DNA from: Struthio camelus
Taxonomy: Eukaryota > Chordata > Aves > Struthioniformes > Struthionidae
Length of the DNA stretch: 64,000 bases
Direction of reading: 5' to 3'
Assembly (NCBI RefSeq): GCF_040807025.1
Contig: NC_090943.1
Span: 25,077,213 to 25,141,212, forward strand
Under the pieces are notes generated by a model. The model ran no database searches. It was not told the DNA's origin and saw only the letters and a list, made by a program, of their open reading frames with translations. The position numbers were made by a program, and so were the translations under genes. Shown here in pieces: positions 1 to 12,129 of this stretch (positions within the stretch are counted from its first letter, which is position 1; each line of letters opens with the position of its first letter).

Positions 1-2200
1 ATCAGCAGAAAGTAATGAATGATTAACAGCTCATCCTTACTGAATAAAGTGTTAAGAGCAACCCTGTTTTCTCTGCCACTGTTCACTGACAGTTTGGTCA
101 GTAAGCAGAAAAGCTCAAGCCAACAATTCTCAGACCATCTGAGCACTATGGCAAACTATCTGAGATATCTGCTACTGTAAGAAGAGGCCTATATCCCTGG
201 TCTTCAGGGTGTCTGCACCCGGCACACTCTGAATGTTCTTCTAATAGAAATCAGAAACCCTAGGGCACATATTGGTTTTCTCCTGTGGGCAAGGCATGAT
301 GATTAAATGCTGCAACGATTCAAAGAGAGCATCCTCTGGGGGTCCCATACAGTTAGCACTGTGAAGCAGAACTGTACTGGCCTTAAACAATGCAGAGAAT
401 TAATCTCTTTCAAACTACCTCCAGTGAGTATCTTGGAGCTCAGTGGCACGCAGACTAACCACTAGAGAAAATAATCTGGCAGCAATTCCATGTCACAGGC
501 CATTTGCAGTAGATGTTATAGCATTTTGCAGGGGGCCTGGGAACAAACAGTTAGACTGATAGGTTACCCCACATCTAGATGATAGATGATAGATGATTTC
601 TGCAGCAGTCACTCATGGCTGGTGATCAACTCATGACAAGATCCATTGATTGGCAGTTATAAGCAGGTGTGACCAGTGTAAGGCCAGGTAGTATTACCAA
701 CATTGATTCACTGCACATGAGGAAAGAGAACATATCTACCTGGTTATTTAGGAACCATCTTGCCACTACATTACTGAAGTTGGCTATTATCATGTGCTTT
801 AGAACCAGGGAGAACTTCTCACATACAGATTTGAAAACCCAAATATAACATGTACGTGAGATCATATGTTTACAAGAAAAAGAAATTTTTTATTTAAAAT
901 GGTCATTCAGGTACTTCATCTTGTCCCAAATGTGTCTCTTTCTGAACACTGTTGTGATGTGCCACTTTGCACGACAGAATTGCCAGTTTTCCTGATTGAG
1001 TACCACTTACCTCCATATTCCCAGTAAACTGAACTGATTAAGAGTAGTAGGTCTCTCAGGGAAAGTATACATAAATGTTTCCATAAGGCCTAAAACCAAA
1101 GATAAGTCTATAGCATCACGACTACATGCATAGCCTTTTTGTATACCGGGTGTTACACTAGGTGAGTACACCTGATTTGTTACAGAGGTTACTCTTGTTC
1201 CAGGGAACTCTAGCACCTGCACTGAAACACAGACAATTTCTTCTGTTTCACAGGGAAGATAAGACAGAAATGCAGAATCAAAGTCCACTTCAAGAGTTCA
1301 TAGTAAAATGTTCCCCACAGACATTTTAACCTCAAGAAAAGGTAGAAGTTATTATCCTGTTTCCTTAGATGTGCTGTGTACTATGGTAGTGATCAAAACA
1401 TCCTTTGTGCCAGCAAGATACTCGCAGCAGTGGCTTGTTCTGATAATGGTAAACTGACCTCCTCGCAATGGGTCATGTGGATGCAGATAAGGGACTTGAT
1501 GCCATACTAGATGAGTCACACACCAGCATTAAGCCTGGTAAGTGATCACACAGGAAATCCTCTTTCTTCTTTATAAATAAATACATATTTTTAATATATA
1601 TATATATTTTACATATATATATATATATATATATATGTCTTCTAGATGAAGACAGTGTGAGTAGAAATAACAGCAAAAAATGCTATCAAAATCTTCCATC
1701 GTGCATCAACTTTGATCTAGGTGGTAATAAAAACATTCCGAGTTTTCTCTCTCTTGACCTGGATATATAATACTGCTCTAATGGTGTTTAAGAGTAGGCC
1801 CTCAGTTTCTGATAGTTAGGTTCTAAAGTTAACATTGCTATTTTTTATCTTGCAGTGAATCATCTACTATTCTGAAGACAGATTCTGAAAGCTATTTTGG
1901 ACAGACGGATTTCTGCACACCCAGACAGCCCTTTTACTTCAGTGATACACCCGGGACACAACTGGTCAACTATTCAGAGTGACTTACATAATCAGTATGT
2001 CAGCATTTCTCCATCCAGAATAAAATAGGGATATGCGGAATAATTTAGACCCTGACTCTTCTGCTGAAAAACTCATGTTACTGTGAGAGCAAAACTGGCT
2101 TCTATGAACCAGTTATTCACCTTACCCAACTACAGCCAAAAGAGTGGTAAAAACAAACCATCACTGGCTATTCTTGCTGGTCAGGTTACTCCTAAAACTT
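1..2200. other. Intergenic DNA, nothing recognised
   Basis: No coding exon, RNA gene or clear transposable-element signature was recognised. A short GATGATA-type microsatellite lies at about 579-598 and a TA-rich microsatellite at about 1593-1636. A minus-strand open frame of 93 codons at 1007-1288 resembles no family I know and lacks supporting context. The right part may hold the left end (LTR or leader) of the retroviral remnant that follows, but I could not see an LTR boundary, primer-binding site or a repeat shared with the 3' side. Confidence 0.5.
1593..1636. repeat. (TA)n microsatellite
   Basis: Alternating T and A run, interrupted near the middle by a short TTTTACA segment. This is simple-sequence DNA without coding meaning. 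Confidence 0.9.
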
Positions 2201-3002
2201 GAAAGATGATAACATTAACAATTGACTTGACTGCAGAGCAAATAAGAGTAATTGCTGAAGTCTTGGGGCCCCTGAATTTAGAAACTTGCATAATGCAGCT
2301 TGTAAGGCCAGCTAGTCTTCAAGGCCTAACTAGTAAAGACTAAACAGTCCTTGCCTAAGCTGTAAGCACTGCCTCAGAGTGAAGTACAATCATCTGCTAC
2401 ATTGCAGGAAGAACCTCCTGTAAGAAAGTTAGCAGGCAGAAGACTCAGAAGAATTATGGGAGCACTGAAAGATTTGGCTATCTCAGGTTACTCTTGTCTA
2501 GCAGAAAGGTAGGAGAATATAGAATCACACCCTGCCTAGAAAAAGTTGTTGGGATTGGCATCTGAGGAAGTATGTGCAGGAGTTAATTGAAACTCAGACT
2601 TTAAACCACAGTGCCTTTAAAGTAGCTGTGGTACAAGGGTTAAGTCAGCAAAAATAATTCTGGGACCTGTGAATCCTGCAGATACGTACAATGGGAGGAA
2701 CTGCAAATTTGGCTTCAGCAAATGGGCAGGGTAATGAAGGAAAGAAGGAAAGCAAGGAAAGCACAGTCCTGTGGATATGACTGAAAACCTGTGCATACTG
2801 TAATTTTCAGAAATACAGTACTAAAGGACCCCATAGCCTGATCAAAAGGAACAGAAGAGAGAAAATCTCTAGTGTGGGTTTGGCTTTCTGTGTAAAAAGA
2901 GAAGGTAGCAGTAACTTTAAAAGACCTTGGAGAACATAATAAAAACTGCCTTTAAAGAACACCATTGGCACTGCAGGAGAATAACACGGTAAAACTTGCA
3001 GC

Positions 3003-3021
3003 AAAAAAAAAAAAAAAAAAA
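3003..3021. repeat. Poly(A) run, 19 nt
   Basis: Uninterrupted run of 19 A inside the retroviral remnant. It could be a microsatellite or the tail of a small retroposed insertion; no flanking retroposon body was recognised. Confidence 0.85.
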
Positions 3022-3739
3022 GAGGCAAAGGTATGAAAAAAATGGGATAGAATCCATGAATTCTTTGCAGTCTCATTTGATCAAGCTAAACAAGAAAGAT
3101 AAGGAGGAAAAAAAACTACAGAACATATCACAGAGATGAGAGGGACCTGTTACGAAACCCACAGGCATCACCTCCCTCTCTCAGTTACAAACACTAGGAA
3201 GATTCTGCCTCCTAGGCTGCTCCCGTGGGAAGTGGTAAAATTACAATATAACCAATAGGAATGGTAAATCACGTTAGCGCTGGGTGGTTAGGGAAAAAAC
3301 ACTAAATATCAACAATTCTGTAATGTTAATAGATACCATAGTGCCAATAAGCATCCTCCAATAAAATTCGTTCCAGTTAGAACTCAGGAAAGTGGAAAAG
3401 TTGCAAGTGTTGTTTCTTGCGCATGTAACAAGTGCCCGTGTTAAAACTGCTGCCTATTCTGTTAACTAGCTCCTGAGTTCAGGAGTACAGAAGTCCCTTC
3501 TGAGTGGGAGGATCCCTTCTGTAAACAGCAGGGAATTATTGGCACGCCCTTGCTGAAACAAAATAGGTTAGCTGCAGGTTTTGCTATGGATGTTTGTGGA
3601 ATTGGAGCTGCCCAGCGGGAGGTGAGGGTGGAGTGATTCCTGCAAGTCACTGATGCTTTGTTACTAAAAATCCGGAGGAAATAAAAACAGTAAATACTTG
3701 GTAACAGAATTTCCTCAAGTTTAGCGTGCCTGAAAGTTA

Positions 3740-4630
3740 AAAGGTGGAAAAATAGAAGGCTGTGTATTAATTGAAAGTCCTGATCCACCTTCACTAAAAC
3801 AATATAAACACCCACAAAAAGCAGAGGAAGGACTCCAATTCACTATCAACAGCTTATTGGAACACAGGATCCTAGTACAAAAACCTATGATTTTAATTCT
3901 TCATTTTGTCCAGTGTGAAAAGCAGACAAAAAAAGTGTAACAGCAGATTTGTAATGCTTAAATAAGGCAGCCACCGCTCACATTGTCTATGATGTTAAAA
4001 CGCCTGAAATTCTAGTAGCGCTAAGCAGAAGATCACAGTGGTTTTTCATTGCTGACTTAGCCGATGCCTTATTTGCAATTCCACTAGAAGAGCAAAGCTG
4101 ATAAAAACATGCATTTACCTACAAGGGAAAGCAATATTGCTTTATTCAAGTACCTTAAGACTTTCGTTATGCTCCTGCCAGCTGCCACTCTCACGTATTA
4201 AATGGGGGTGAAATTACCATCAAGAATATGCTATGTCATATCATACATAGACGATGTGCTGGTACATGGAAAAACTGAAGTGAAAATACAGGAATATACT
4301 CAAGAAGTAAACAGCATTATTCAAAACACAAATTTTAAAACAAATTGTGATAAAACTCAGTTGGTATAATCTGAAGTGAAATATTTAGGAATGGTGTTAG
4401 GTCAGGAAGAACAACATTGGGACCACTGAAGGGTAAAATTGATTACAAGACTCCCCAGCCCCATAGGAATAACTGAGTTGCATTCACTTTTGGAATCACT
4501 TAAGTTTTTGTGAGACTGTCCCTACATTTGCAGAAATCAGTAAATCATCAGCCAAGTTAGTGAAGAAATCTCAGAAGCAAGAATAGGAAAAAGAACAGAA
4601 GGAAATAGAGGTAAAATTAAAAATTCCCCT
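3740..4630 (+). pseudogene. pol: Retroviral reverse transcriptase remnant
   Basis: The N-terminal portion (about 3760-3880) reads like the start of a retroviral RT: a proline-rich KQY segment, then a helix ending in a LLEHRILV-like motif. Motif A is visible as an FIADLADA-type stretch with its catalytic aspartate at 4054. Motif C is YIDD at 4244-4255, supplying the catalytic Asp pair, followed by a KYLG-type segment near 4380. These pieces lie in different frames with in-frame stops (for example just after 4360), so no functional enzyme can be made. Assignment to retroviral rather than LINE RT rests on YIDD (CR1 has FADD) and on the RNase H and integrase that follow. Confidence 0.8.
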
Positions 4631-4639
4631 AGCTCAGAT

Positions 4640-5500
4640 CCTGGCCGTGGCATATCCAGATTCATGTAAGCTGTTTCACATTCAGCCAGCCATTACCAAC
4701 CTAGACCTCAGCACTATGCTATTTCAAGACTACAGAAACAAGAAGCAGGCTACAGTCTTTGCTTTGAGAGTCTTAAGCTCAGTGGAACAGAACTCTACTC
4801 CACGTAAAGAGAAATGTTTAGCACTGATATAGGAACCTGAGCATATGGAGTAAATCATCAGAGGCTGTTTTCCGGTAGTACGTATCATACACGCGCCACT
4901 GAAGTACATAATCAGTGGAAAAAGTACAAATTGTGCATGTATCAAGCCTTAACTGGATGGCCATTGGCTTTCACAAACCATAAAAACTTATCTTCTACAG
5001 AAATTCTGTCACCAGCTCTATATAGCTTGTTAGCCACTGCAAAGGAATCCAAGTGCCCTTTACCAGTTTATGAGCCTCTTACCTGACAAATGTTATCAGA
5101 CAGATAAAAGCTGCGTTGCTGACTTCTGTGTCACAGGATATTCGGTGTGGTTCACAGATGGGTTCAGTTTTTAATGCAAAAGATGGAAAGTCCTGTACTA
5201 GATATGCTGCAACCAATATGAATTATAAAAAGGAGCTGCAGAGAATCACCACCTTTACTCTGCACAAGCAGAGCTACACGCGCCGCTGACAGTGTTGAGA
5301 GAGGAACTTGAAGGAAATGATCTGGATTTGTACGTAGTTTCAGACAGGACGTGCCAAGTTTTAACTATTTGGCTATCAGCTTGGAATAAAAGGGACCTCT
5401 GCAAGGACAGGATGGGAATCCAGTAGCCTACCAATCATAGTAGAAAGAAATTCTAAACATAGCTAAAAATGCAGAAGGAAAATAAAAAGATATGTAGGTC
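4640..5500 (+). pseudogene. pol: Retroviral tether and RNase H remnant
   Basis: An open stretch at 4647-4829 has the RT/RNase H connection pattern: a strand-rich segment, then an alanine/serine-rich motif before VEQN and an E-K-x-L-A-L-I helix. RNase H proper follows. A WFTDG motif has its aspartate at 5157, an AEL-type helix near 5265-5275 would carry the active-site glutamate, and a VSD motif has its aspartate near 5343. The order and rough spacing match retroviral RNase H. Frame changes separate the connection from the catalytic part. It is a decayed part of the same provirus and has no expected activity. Confidence 0.72.
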
Positions 5501-5849
5501 ATGTAAAAGCACACCAAAAGAAAATATAGTGAAACAGCAGCATACTGGAATAGTCAAGCAGATGCCCTGCCAAGGTTGTGACAGTCCCAGCAGACTTAAA
5601 AGTTGAAGCAGCTCCCATTTTGAAAACAAAATAAGGGAAATAGTACAAAGCAAAGCATCAAAAACATAGCTACTTTACAACATGGAAATGAGAAGACAGA
5701 GGGATGATTACTATAGAAGACAGTAAATGCTGAAGCATAGTGAAGGGCCCTGGAAGAGTGGTATGGCCAGATAACAGATATATTTGTACATGGATAGCAT
5801 TGTATCCACTCCAAGCAGTTTTCTTTCAATATGTGCATGAACAAGACCA

Positions 5850-6760
5850 TCTAGAAGTTGCTTGAATGCAAAAGGAATTATTAGAAAGTGGCTAGCTGGC
5901 CTAACGTGAAAACAGATGAGCACATAACTGCTGAATTCGTACTATGGTAAACGCCCCCATTAGGAAAAAAATACCATTAAAACACTAGAGAATTCAAGGA
6001 ACACAGGCTAGCATACAAGTAGACTGCACTGGACCAATACCTACCATACAAAGGAGGATTAAGTACTGTTTGCTAGTACCAGATCCATTTACAAAACAGA
6101 TTAAGCAGTTCCAGTAAAGAAAGTTACAGCAAAAATCTACCACAGTGCAGGTGTTTAACATTGTATTTTCCAAATGAAACTTAAATCAAGAAATTTATTT
6201 GGATCAAGGGCAAATCATGACAAAATTATGTGGAGGTCTAGGGATGAAATAAAGCTTCTGCATTGCTGGGTACTCAAGGCAAGTTGAATGTACCAACTGC
6301 AATATAAAAATAGCACTGTGCAAAAGAGTGAAAAATTACACAAAAGTGTGGGATACCACATTACTTGTCATTCTAATGGTCTCTGAGTGACAAAAGCTAC
6401 TCATCAGTTCACATAATTTAGAGCTAGAGTCAGGGCAGGGGGAGACAGCCTGATGTTTTAATTCAAGAATGGATACAGACCTTAACCAAGCAACTGAAAG
6501 AGATTAATGTTGCTATAGCAACTCACCTGGGAAGGAATGTTCCATGCATAGATAAACAAATAGCAACAAACAACTCCTCCGCAGAACGGTAAGTAGGGCA
6601 CATGTTCCATGTTTCCCATAGAAAGAATACAACCTAGGCTGTAAATGGGATGGGCCAGCTCCTATTATAAATAAAGCAAGACCATAGGCATATCAAGTAA
6701 AACCCCATAATGGAAAAATGCCTAAGTAGTTCCAATTTCCATTAAAATTATGGAAAGGTA
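5850..6760 (+). pseudogene. pol: Retroviral integrase remnant
   Basis: The catalytic core is recognisable in one frame. The first aspartate is at 6022 within a QVDCTGP-like motif, followed by a strand ending LLVPDPFT. The second aspartate is at 6202 (DQG), 60 residues later as expected. The candidate glutamate is at 6286 in a QVECTN motif that matches the usual V-E-R-x-N helix. Second Asp to Glu leaves 27 residues between instead of about 35, so a small deletion is likely. Further on, about 6600-6750, a C-terminal SH3-like segment with a W-x-GPAPI core and a following AYQV strand is visible. Stops interrupt the reading frame. Confidence 0.72.
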
Positions 6761-6799
6761 AATAAGGTAATGTTCCTTTTGTTATGTTATAGATGCTGT

Positions 6800-8494
6800 T
6801 ATTAAAAATTAATAATGAGTAAGGTGTATGGGAGGTCTCACCGGAATCATCATCATTGGAAAGGCTATTAAAAGCAGAAGCACTAACTGATTGCTAGGCT
6901 TTGAGTGTAGTTTGTAGTATTTTATTAATAAGCATATATAAGTAATTACATCAGGTTCAAAATTGTGAATACTTGCATGCGTTACAGAGAAATAGCAATC
7001 TGTATTGCTTTTGCCGATAAAAGCCCCTATATCTAGTGACAGTGAAAACCTTTTTTGTATTGAATAGTATCAAAATGTTAGATACCTGCCTCCACTACTT
7101 TAAAACAGTGGGAGACAACTGCGAAGGAGCAACAACAGCGTCTGTGTTCTGTGATACCAAAAATAATCTTATAACGTTAACAGATGTCACTGATTTTAAG
7201 GGAGCATATTACAGTGAATCAAGTGGGATATAAAGTTAACTTGCATATTTTGTTCAACTCACTTAGGGGGAAAAAAACCACACACACAGAGAACATACAA
7301 CAGGAGGGTTTGGGGGACAGCATTTAAGAGGGAGTAGGAGCTGGAACTGGAGCTTTAGACTATTAACAGAGAAGCTTTGACTAGTAAGTTATCAGAATTG
7401 GAGCATATCATATTTAACACTTAAAACCCATAAACAAGTAGAACTTTATTTACCCAGGCTTTAACAATGTCATATGGGAATCAAAATGTACACAGAAGCA
7501 GCAAAAATATTTAGTTTTATAGAGAAGTAGTGGGATTAACATTGGTGTTAACATTGTTTTCAGCTTGTACTCAGACACAACTGTTTATCATATAAACTAC
7601 TAATAGCATAGTAGAATCACAAACACACAAATCATGGGAAAGTCAGTATGTAGTTGCAACTCATACTTTGCAAGTTGCAACTATTGAAATGGAATGGAAC
7701 CATAATTTTAGGAGAAATTAAGGCCAGAATACTTACAGGAGTAATAGAGATGACTGTAGAACAGCATATGCACAACTCTCATTGCTATTGCCTAGTGTGA
7801 TCTATGAGTCCCTGCAGATAGCCCCATTTCTCACAGTGCCTTTCCAAATCTGTTAATATACCGCCACTAATACGACTGAGCTTTAATGTGACTTATAACC
7901 ACTGTTGCCTGTCCTTTTGGAAGGCAGTCTGAAGAACCCTTCTAACAGAACATTCCTCCTGTAATAACAGTAACTACTTGTACGTGGAGCCAGTCAGCAG
8001 TTGATGATTCTAGGACCTATGGTACCAAGAATTGATACACGTTGTTGTTTCTCTATACCTATTTTGGCAGGAATAGCCGGAAAACTGAGCTCCCAGGGGA
8101 CGAAAAAAAAAAATCATTCAACATTTCTCGTGTAATTAAGTTAGGGTAAACATTTGCAATATTCTCACATATCATACCAACTATGGTTCAACCAGAATTC
8201 TAACACCTGGAAGAACATCAGCCTGGAGCTAATCGAGGATTATTACAACATATTATATTTGCTGTGATTCCTTGGTATATAAGAAGCTAAAGCATTGATG
8301 AATAGGCACCAAGCAGGGAAATGTTAGGAAAGGATGCAGAAACCCTGATTGTGCCTCACTGTGCTATAATATTTTTAGAGGATGGACAAGTATGGGTACA
8401 AGAATCACATGTGTTGTAACAACCATTAATCCTCATCTGTGTACTAACTGGTTTTCTTTTAGTTACAGCTTGTGGTATGTTTTGTTGTGAGTGA
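6800..8494 (+). pseudogene. env: Envelope-like remnant with membrane anchor
   Basis: After integrase comes about 1.7 kb of heavily interrupted sequence in the position of env. The clearest sign is a run of 22 codons at 8426-8491, almost wholly hydrophobic and rich in Leu, Val and Cys, ending at a TGA (8492-8494). This has the look of the transmembrane anchor and very short tail of a transmembrane subunit. A 65-codon open frame at 7036-7230 and a cysteine-bearing segment near 7890-7990 may be surface and transmembrane subunit fragments. I could not confirm a furin site, fusion peptide or immunosuppressive motif. The whole is non-coding today. Confidence 0.5.
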
Positions 8495-8659
8495 CAAAGG
8501 ATTCAGGAGCTGTACAACTGCAAGAGACCTACATGGATTTTGCAAGGAAACCATGAGGCGAGACTGGAGCAGGATGACACACTTCCTTATTGATCTACAG
8601 CAGTAGCTAGCCTCTAGCCAGCCCATCTTCGAGGGCAATCGTAGCCAAGGCAAAAGCCT

Positions 8660-9595
8660 TCTGCAAGCAGGAGTATACTAAGCAGGACATAATTGATATT
8701 TGCTTGGTTTGAACCCTCACATAAGCACACTAAAACAGCAAAATTAGAAATAGTATACAAGCATTTTGTAACACAGCTAGGTATATAAACATGGAACCAC
8801 AGGTGGACAGAGACTTGTGATATAGCTGCACAAAGGGGATACAAAAAGACATCAACAAGCAGTAAAATCCACAAAATGAGAACAATGAATGCAGAAAAAG
8901 CAGGAAAGATGCCTGCCTGGCAGAACTAGAACAAGTTCTAATCCTAAAAATAAGATAAGTTATGTTGGTGGCAGATGAGATCCTCCTCTTGTTTTGACAG
9001 GGGAGGAGAACAAAAACAGCGCATATGAGCAAGAGGGCAGTGTGTGTGTGTGGGGGGGGGGGGGACAAAACACACACAACACCACATAAGTCATCATCCA
9101 CTTTAGTTCCATCCTTCTTTAAGAGTTCTCAAGTTCGACCACTTCAGCCTCAGCTCCTAAGACCTTCAAGGACCACAGTCGTCAACACAGCCTCCACATA
9201 TTCAGTTGTGACAAGGGATATCCTGCTCCTGGATGAATAGCAAGACTATACATCGAGATTTGGACATCTGTGATGAAAAAGGAGTTTAATTTATATTTTT
9301 ATTATTTACTACCTGATCAAATGAGGCCACCATGTGGTATTTTAAATATTTAAAGCCACAAAGAAGTGTAATATCCTTTAATTAGATAATTTCAGAGTAT
9401 GCAAAAAGAATAAGTAAAAGAAGCAAACAGACTAAACTATTTTATCCACCCTGAAAGAAATCAGTAATCTCATGCATAGTGTAGCTTTCAAAAAGCTGCC
9501 TTCCAGTATTTAATATGTAAACACTTAAAAGTATCATGACTTACTTTCCTATTCATTTTAGAATCTCTTAGAACTTCTGAGAACCTTGTTGGAAA
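8660..9595. other. AT-rich spacer, possible 3' end of the provirus
   Basis: No gene was recognised. The 3' LTR of the retroviral remnant should lie here if it survives, but I saw no polypurine tract with a following TG...CA unit and no match to the 5' side. It holds a (TG)n-G13 tract at 9041-9064. Two overlapping open frames around 8.7-9.2 kb look accidental and are made mainly of simple sequence. Confidence 0.4.
9041..9064. repeat. (TG)n followed by a G13 run
   Basis: A short TG dinucleotide run passes directly into 13 consecutive G (9052-9064), then ACA-rich sequence. Length is likely polymorphic. Confidence 0.85.
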
Positions 9596-10107
9596 TTGTG
9601 GGGGCTTTCTGGGGACCCTCTGAGGAACTAGAGGGAGCTTGCTGCTGACAGGAAAGGAGAGCTAGGCAAGGACAGCTACAGAAGGCCTTAACTTCTCCTG
9701 GGAAGCTCTAGCTACATGTACCTGCTGCTAACGAGCTCTGTTGGTTGTCCCTGGCTGGGACCTTTGTTCCAGCCAGCCCTTGACTAGGGTGGGTCAAGCA
9801 CCCTATTAGTCAGCACTAGACAGAGACCTACGTAAGAGCCAGGCCCAGAGTGCAGCTCCCAGGGGCAGTGAACAGATGCAGCAGTTGTTTATGAGTTGTG
9901 TTGCCAGGTCAAGGAGATAGGGGAGAAGTAAGCAGGCTGCATAGCATCCGTGAAGATGAGCAAGAGACAGATAGGATATTGTCAGGGACCCTACAGCTTC
10001 AGGAGTCTCAACCTCCTTGCAGTGGAGATGCAAGTAGGCTCTGTGCCAAGTGAAACAGTAAGTCATAAGTCTGTAGAAGATGAAGGTGGAAACTGGTCAC
10101 TCTCTGC

Positions 10108-10735
10108 ATGAGAAGAAAGGCTCTTGCTCCTCCTGAAGACTTGCAGTTAATGAACAGGTTTAGTGCCCTCCAAGCTGAGGAGGAGTTGGGCATGGCTTCA
10201 AGTGAAGCAACTGAGCCAATGGACCCTATGACACACAGGATCACCTGGAAGAAGCAGCGAGTGATTGTTGTGGGTGACTCCTTGCTGCAGGGGAGAGGCA
10301 CCCATCTGCTGACCTGATCACTTGACTAGAGAGGTTTGTTGCCTGCCTGGAGCTTGAATCCAAGATATCACGGAAAGACTGCTGAGGCGTGTCCACATAT
10401 CCAACTATTACCCCCTGCTGCTCTTCCATGTGGGCACCACTAATACCAAGGACAACTTGGAAGCTATCAAACAGTATTTCAGAGCTCTGGGGATGGCGGT
10501 CTGGGGGCCCAGATCGTTTTCTCCTCAGTTCTGACAGGTAGGGTAAAGGATGAGAAGAGCAGCAGACAGATTCTCCAAGTAAACAACTGGCTGCATCGCT
10601 GGTGTTGGTTTCTATAACCATGGGACCCTGTTTGAAGATTGACAACAGATGGGGAGAGATGGGATCCACCTCACTAGCAGGGAACACATCTTTGCCAACA
10701 CACTGGCCAACCTGGTAAGGAGCACTTTAAACTAG
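10108..10735 (+). pseudogene. CR1 ORF1 (GDSL esterase-like domain), broken
   Basis: The frame from 10108 runs to a stop at 10315 and contains a VIVVGDSLL motif with GDSL at 10273-10284, the serine-nucleophile block of the esterase domain found in CR1 ORF1 proteins. Downstream, in shifted frames, are a FHVGT-type block (about 10425) and a DGIHL block (10658-10672) with the catalytic-type histidine, then the familiar ORF1 ending about 10735. In intact CR1 the middle block reads GTND; here an extra codon-sized change disrupts it. Frameshifts and stops mean no full protein. This is normally a nucleic-acid-binding accessory protein of the retrotransposon. Confidence 0.75.
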
Positions 10736-10810
10736 GAAAGATGGGGGAAGGGAAGAGTTATAGAGACCACCCAGAGAGCAAAATAGGGCTCAAGTGGGGA
10801 TACCTCCAGC

Positions 10811-10846
10811 AAGTGCATGCAGCCAAGGAAGTGCATGCAGCCAAGG
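10811..10846. repeat. 18-bp tandem duplication in the CR1
   Basis: Two perfect copies of an 18-bp unit containing GTGCATGCAGCC lie at 10811-10828 and 10829-10846, between ORF1 and ORF2 of the CR1 element. Probably replication slippage after insertion. Confidence 0.9.
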
Positions 10847-10924
10847 AAGTGACTACAAGGCGTGACTATGGGGTATCCTCTTGCGCTCCTCCTGGGAAAT
10901 CTGCATGCTCCAATACCTCTCTGC

Positions 10925-11600
10925 AGTGCCTGTACACCAGTGCACAAAGCATGGGGAATAAACAGGAAGAATTAGAGATCTGTTTGTGGTCACAGGGCTT
11001 TGATCTCACTGCAGTTACAGAGACAGGGTGGGATAGCTTGCATGACTGGAATGCTGTCATGAGTGGTTACTTGCTTCTTAGGAAGCACAGGCCAGGAAGG
11101 TGAGGTGGTGGAGTTGCCCTTTATGTGAGAGAACACCTGGAATGTATGGAGCTCTGCCCTGGGGTAGATGATGAGCAGGTCAAGAGCCTATGGATAAGGA
11201 TTAAAGGACAGATTAACAACGGTGACACTGTTGTGGGTGTTTGCTACAGGCCACCTGATCTGGAGCAGGAAGTAGCCTCATAATCACAGGCCCTGGTTCT
11301 CATGGGGACTTCAACCACCCTGACATCTGCTGGAAAGACAACACAGCTAGGCACAAAGAGTTCAGGAGGTTCCTGGAAAGTATCGATGATAACTTTCTGA
11401 TATAGGTGATGGAGGAGCCAATGAGGAGAGGTGTGCTGCTAGACCTTGTACTAACAAACAAGGAAGGACTGGTTGGAGATGTGAAGGTTGGGGGCAACCT
11501 TGGCTGCAGTGACCATGAGATAGTGGAGTGCAGAATCCTGTGAGGAGAAAGCAGGGCAATAAGTAGGATCGCAACCCTGGACTTCAGGAGAGCTAACTTT
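10925..11600 (+). pseudogene. CR1 ORF2 endonuclease domain, broken
   Basis: This is the apurinic/apyrimidinic-type endonuclease that begins CR1 ORF2. Visible blocks are a TSAQS-x-G-N-K start near 10940, a TETGWD motif near 11011 in place of the usual TETWWD catalytic-Glu block, a VCYRPP block near 11237, and a SDHE block near 11509 (catalytic Asp-His). The frame is interrupted at 11101 by a TGA and again at about 11281 by a TAA, followed by frame changes. The linker from about 11,600 to 12,130 continues in CR1-like but interrupted form. Confidence 0.72.
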
Positions 11601-12129
11601 GACCTCTTCAGGGACCTACTTGGAAGAATCCCATGGGATCAGGCCCCTAGAAGGAAGAGGGGTCCAAGAGAGCTGGTTAATATCCAAGGACCACTTCTTC
11701 CAGGCATCCCTATGACCAAGGAGTTGAGTAAAGGGGGCAGGAGACCTGCATGGATGAATAAGGAGCTGCTGACAAAACTCAAACATAAGCAGGAGGTGCA
11801 AGCAGGGACAGACCACTTGGGATGGATATAGGGACATTGTCAGAGTATGCAGAACTATGACAAAGAAGGCCAAGGCCCATTTGGAATTAAATCTAGCTAG
11901 GGATGTCAAGGACAACAAGAAGGGCTTCTTCAAATACTTCAATAGCAAAAGAAAACTAGGGAAAATGTGGGTCCGTTGCTGAATGCAGCAGGGACCCTAG
12001 TGGCAGAGAACAAGGCAGGCAAAGATACTGAATGCCTTCTTTGCTTCCATCTTCACTGCTAAGGCCAGCCCTCAGAAATCCCTGACCCAGGAGACCAGTG
12101 AGACAGTCTGGAGAAAGACAGACTTTCCC

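Larger units (their letters stand above)
2200..8660 (+). mobile_element. Degenerate endogenous retrovirus (pol and env remnants)
   Basis: The stretch carries, in retroviral order and on one strand, reverse transcriptase (about 3.74-4.6 kb), RNase H (about 4.64-5.5 kb), integrase (about 5.85-6.76 kb) and an env-like region ending in a hydrophobic anchor (8426-8491). Every part is interrupted by stops and frame changes, so it is a fossil. The region before 3.7 kb is where gag and protease would lie. It has a short open stretch near 2.2 kb but no zinc knuckle or protease motif that I could confirm. LTRs were not recognised, so the outer limits are approximate. Retroviral class is unresolved: the RT active site reads YIDD, and an env is present, which argues against a typical env-less ERV-L. 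Confidence 0.75.

Noticed and set aside
1007..1288. 93-codon minus-strand frame as an exon of a neighbouring gene
   Set aside because: No domain recognised and no supporting exons nearby; left unassigned.
9025..9237. 71-codon plus-strand frame as a gene
   Set aside because: Composed largely of the (TG)n/G13 and (CA) tracts; no domain or conserved start.
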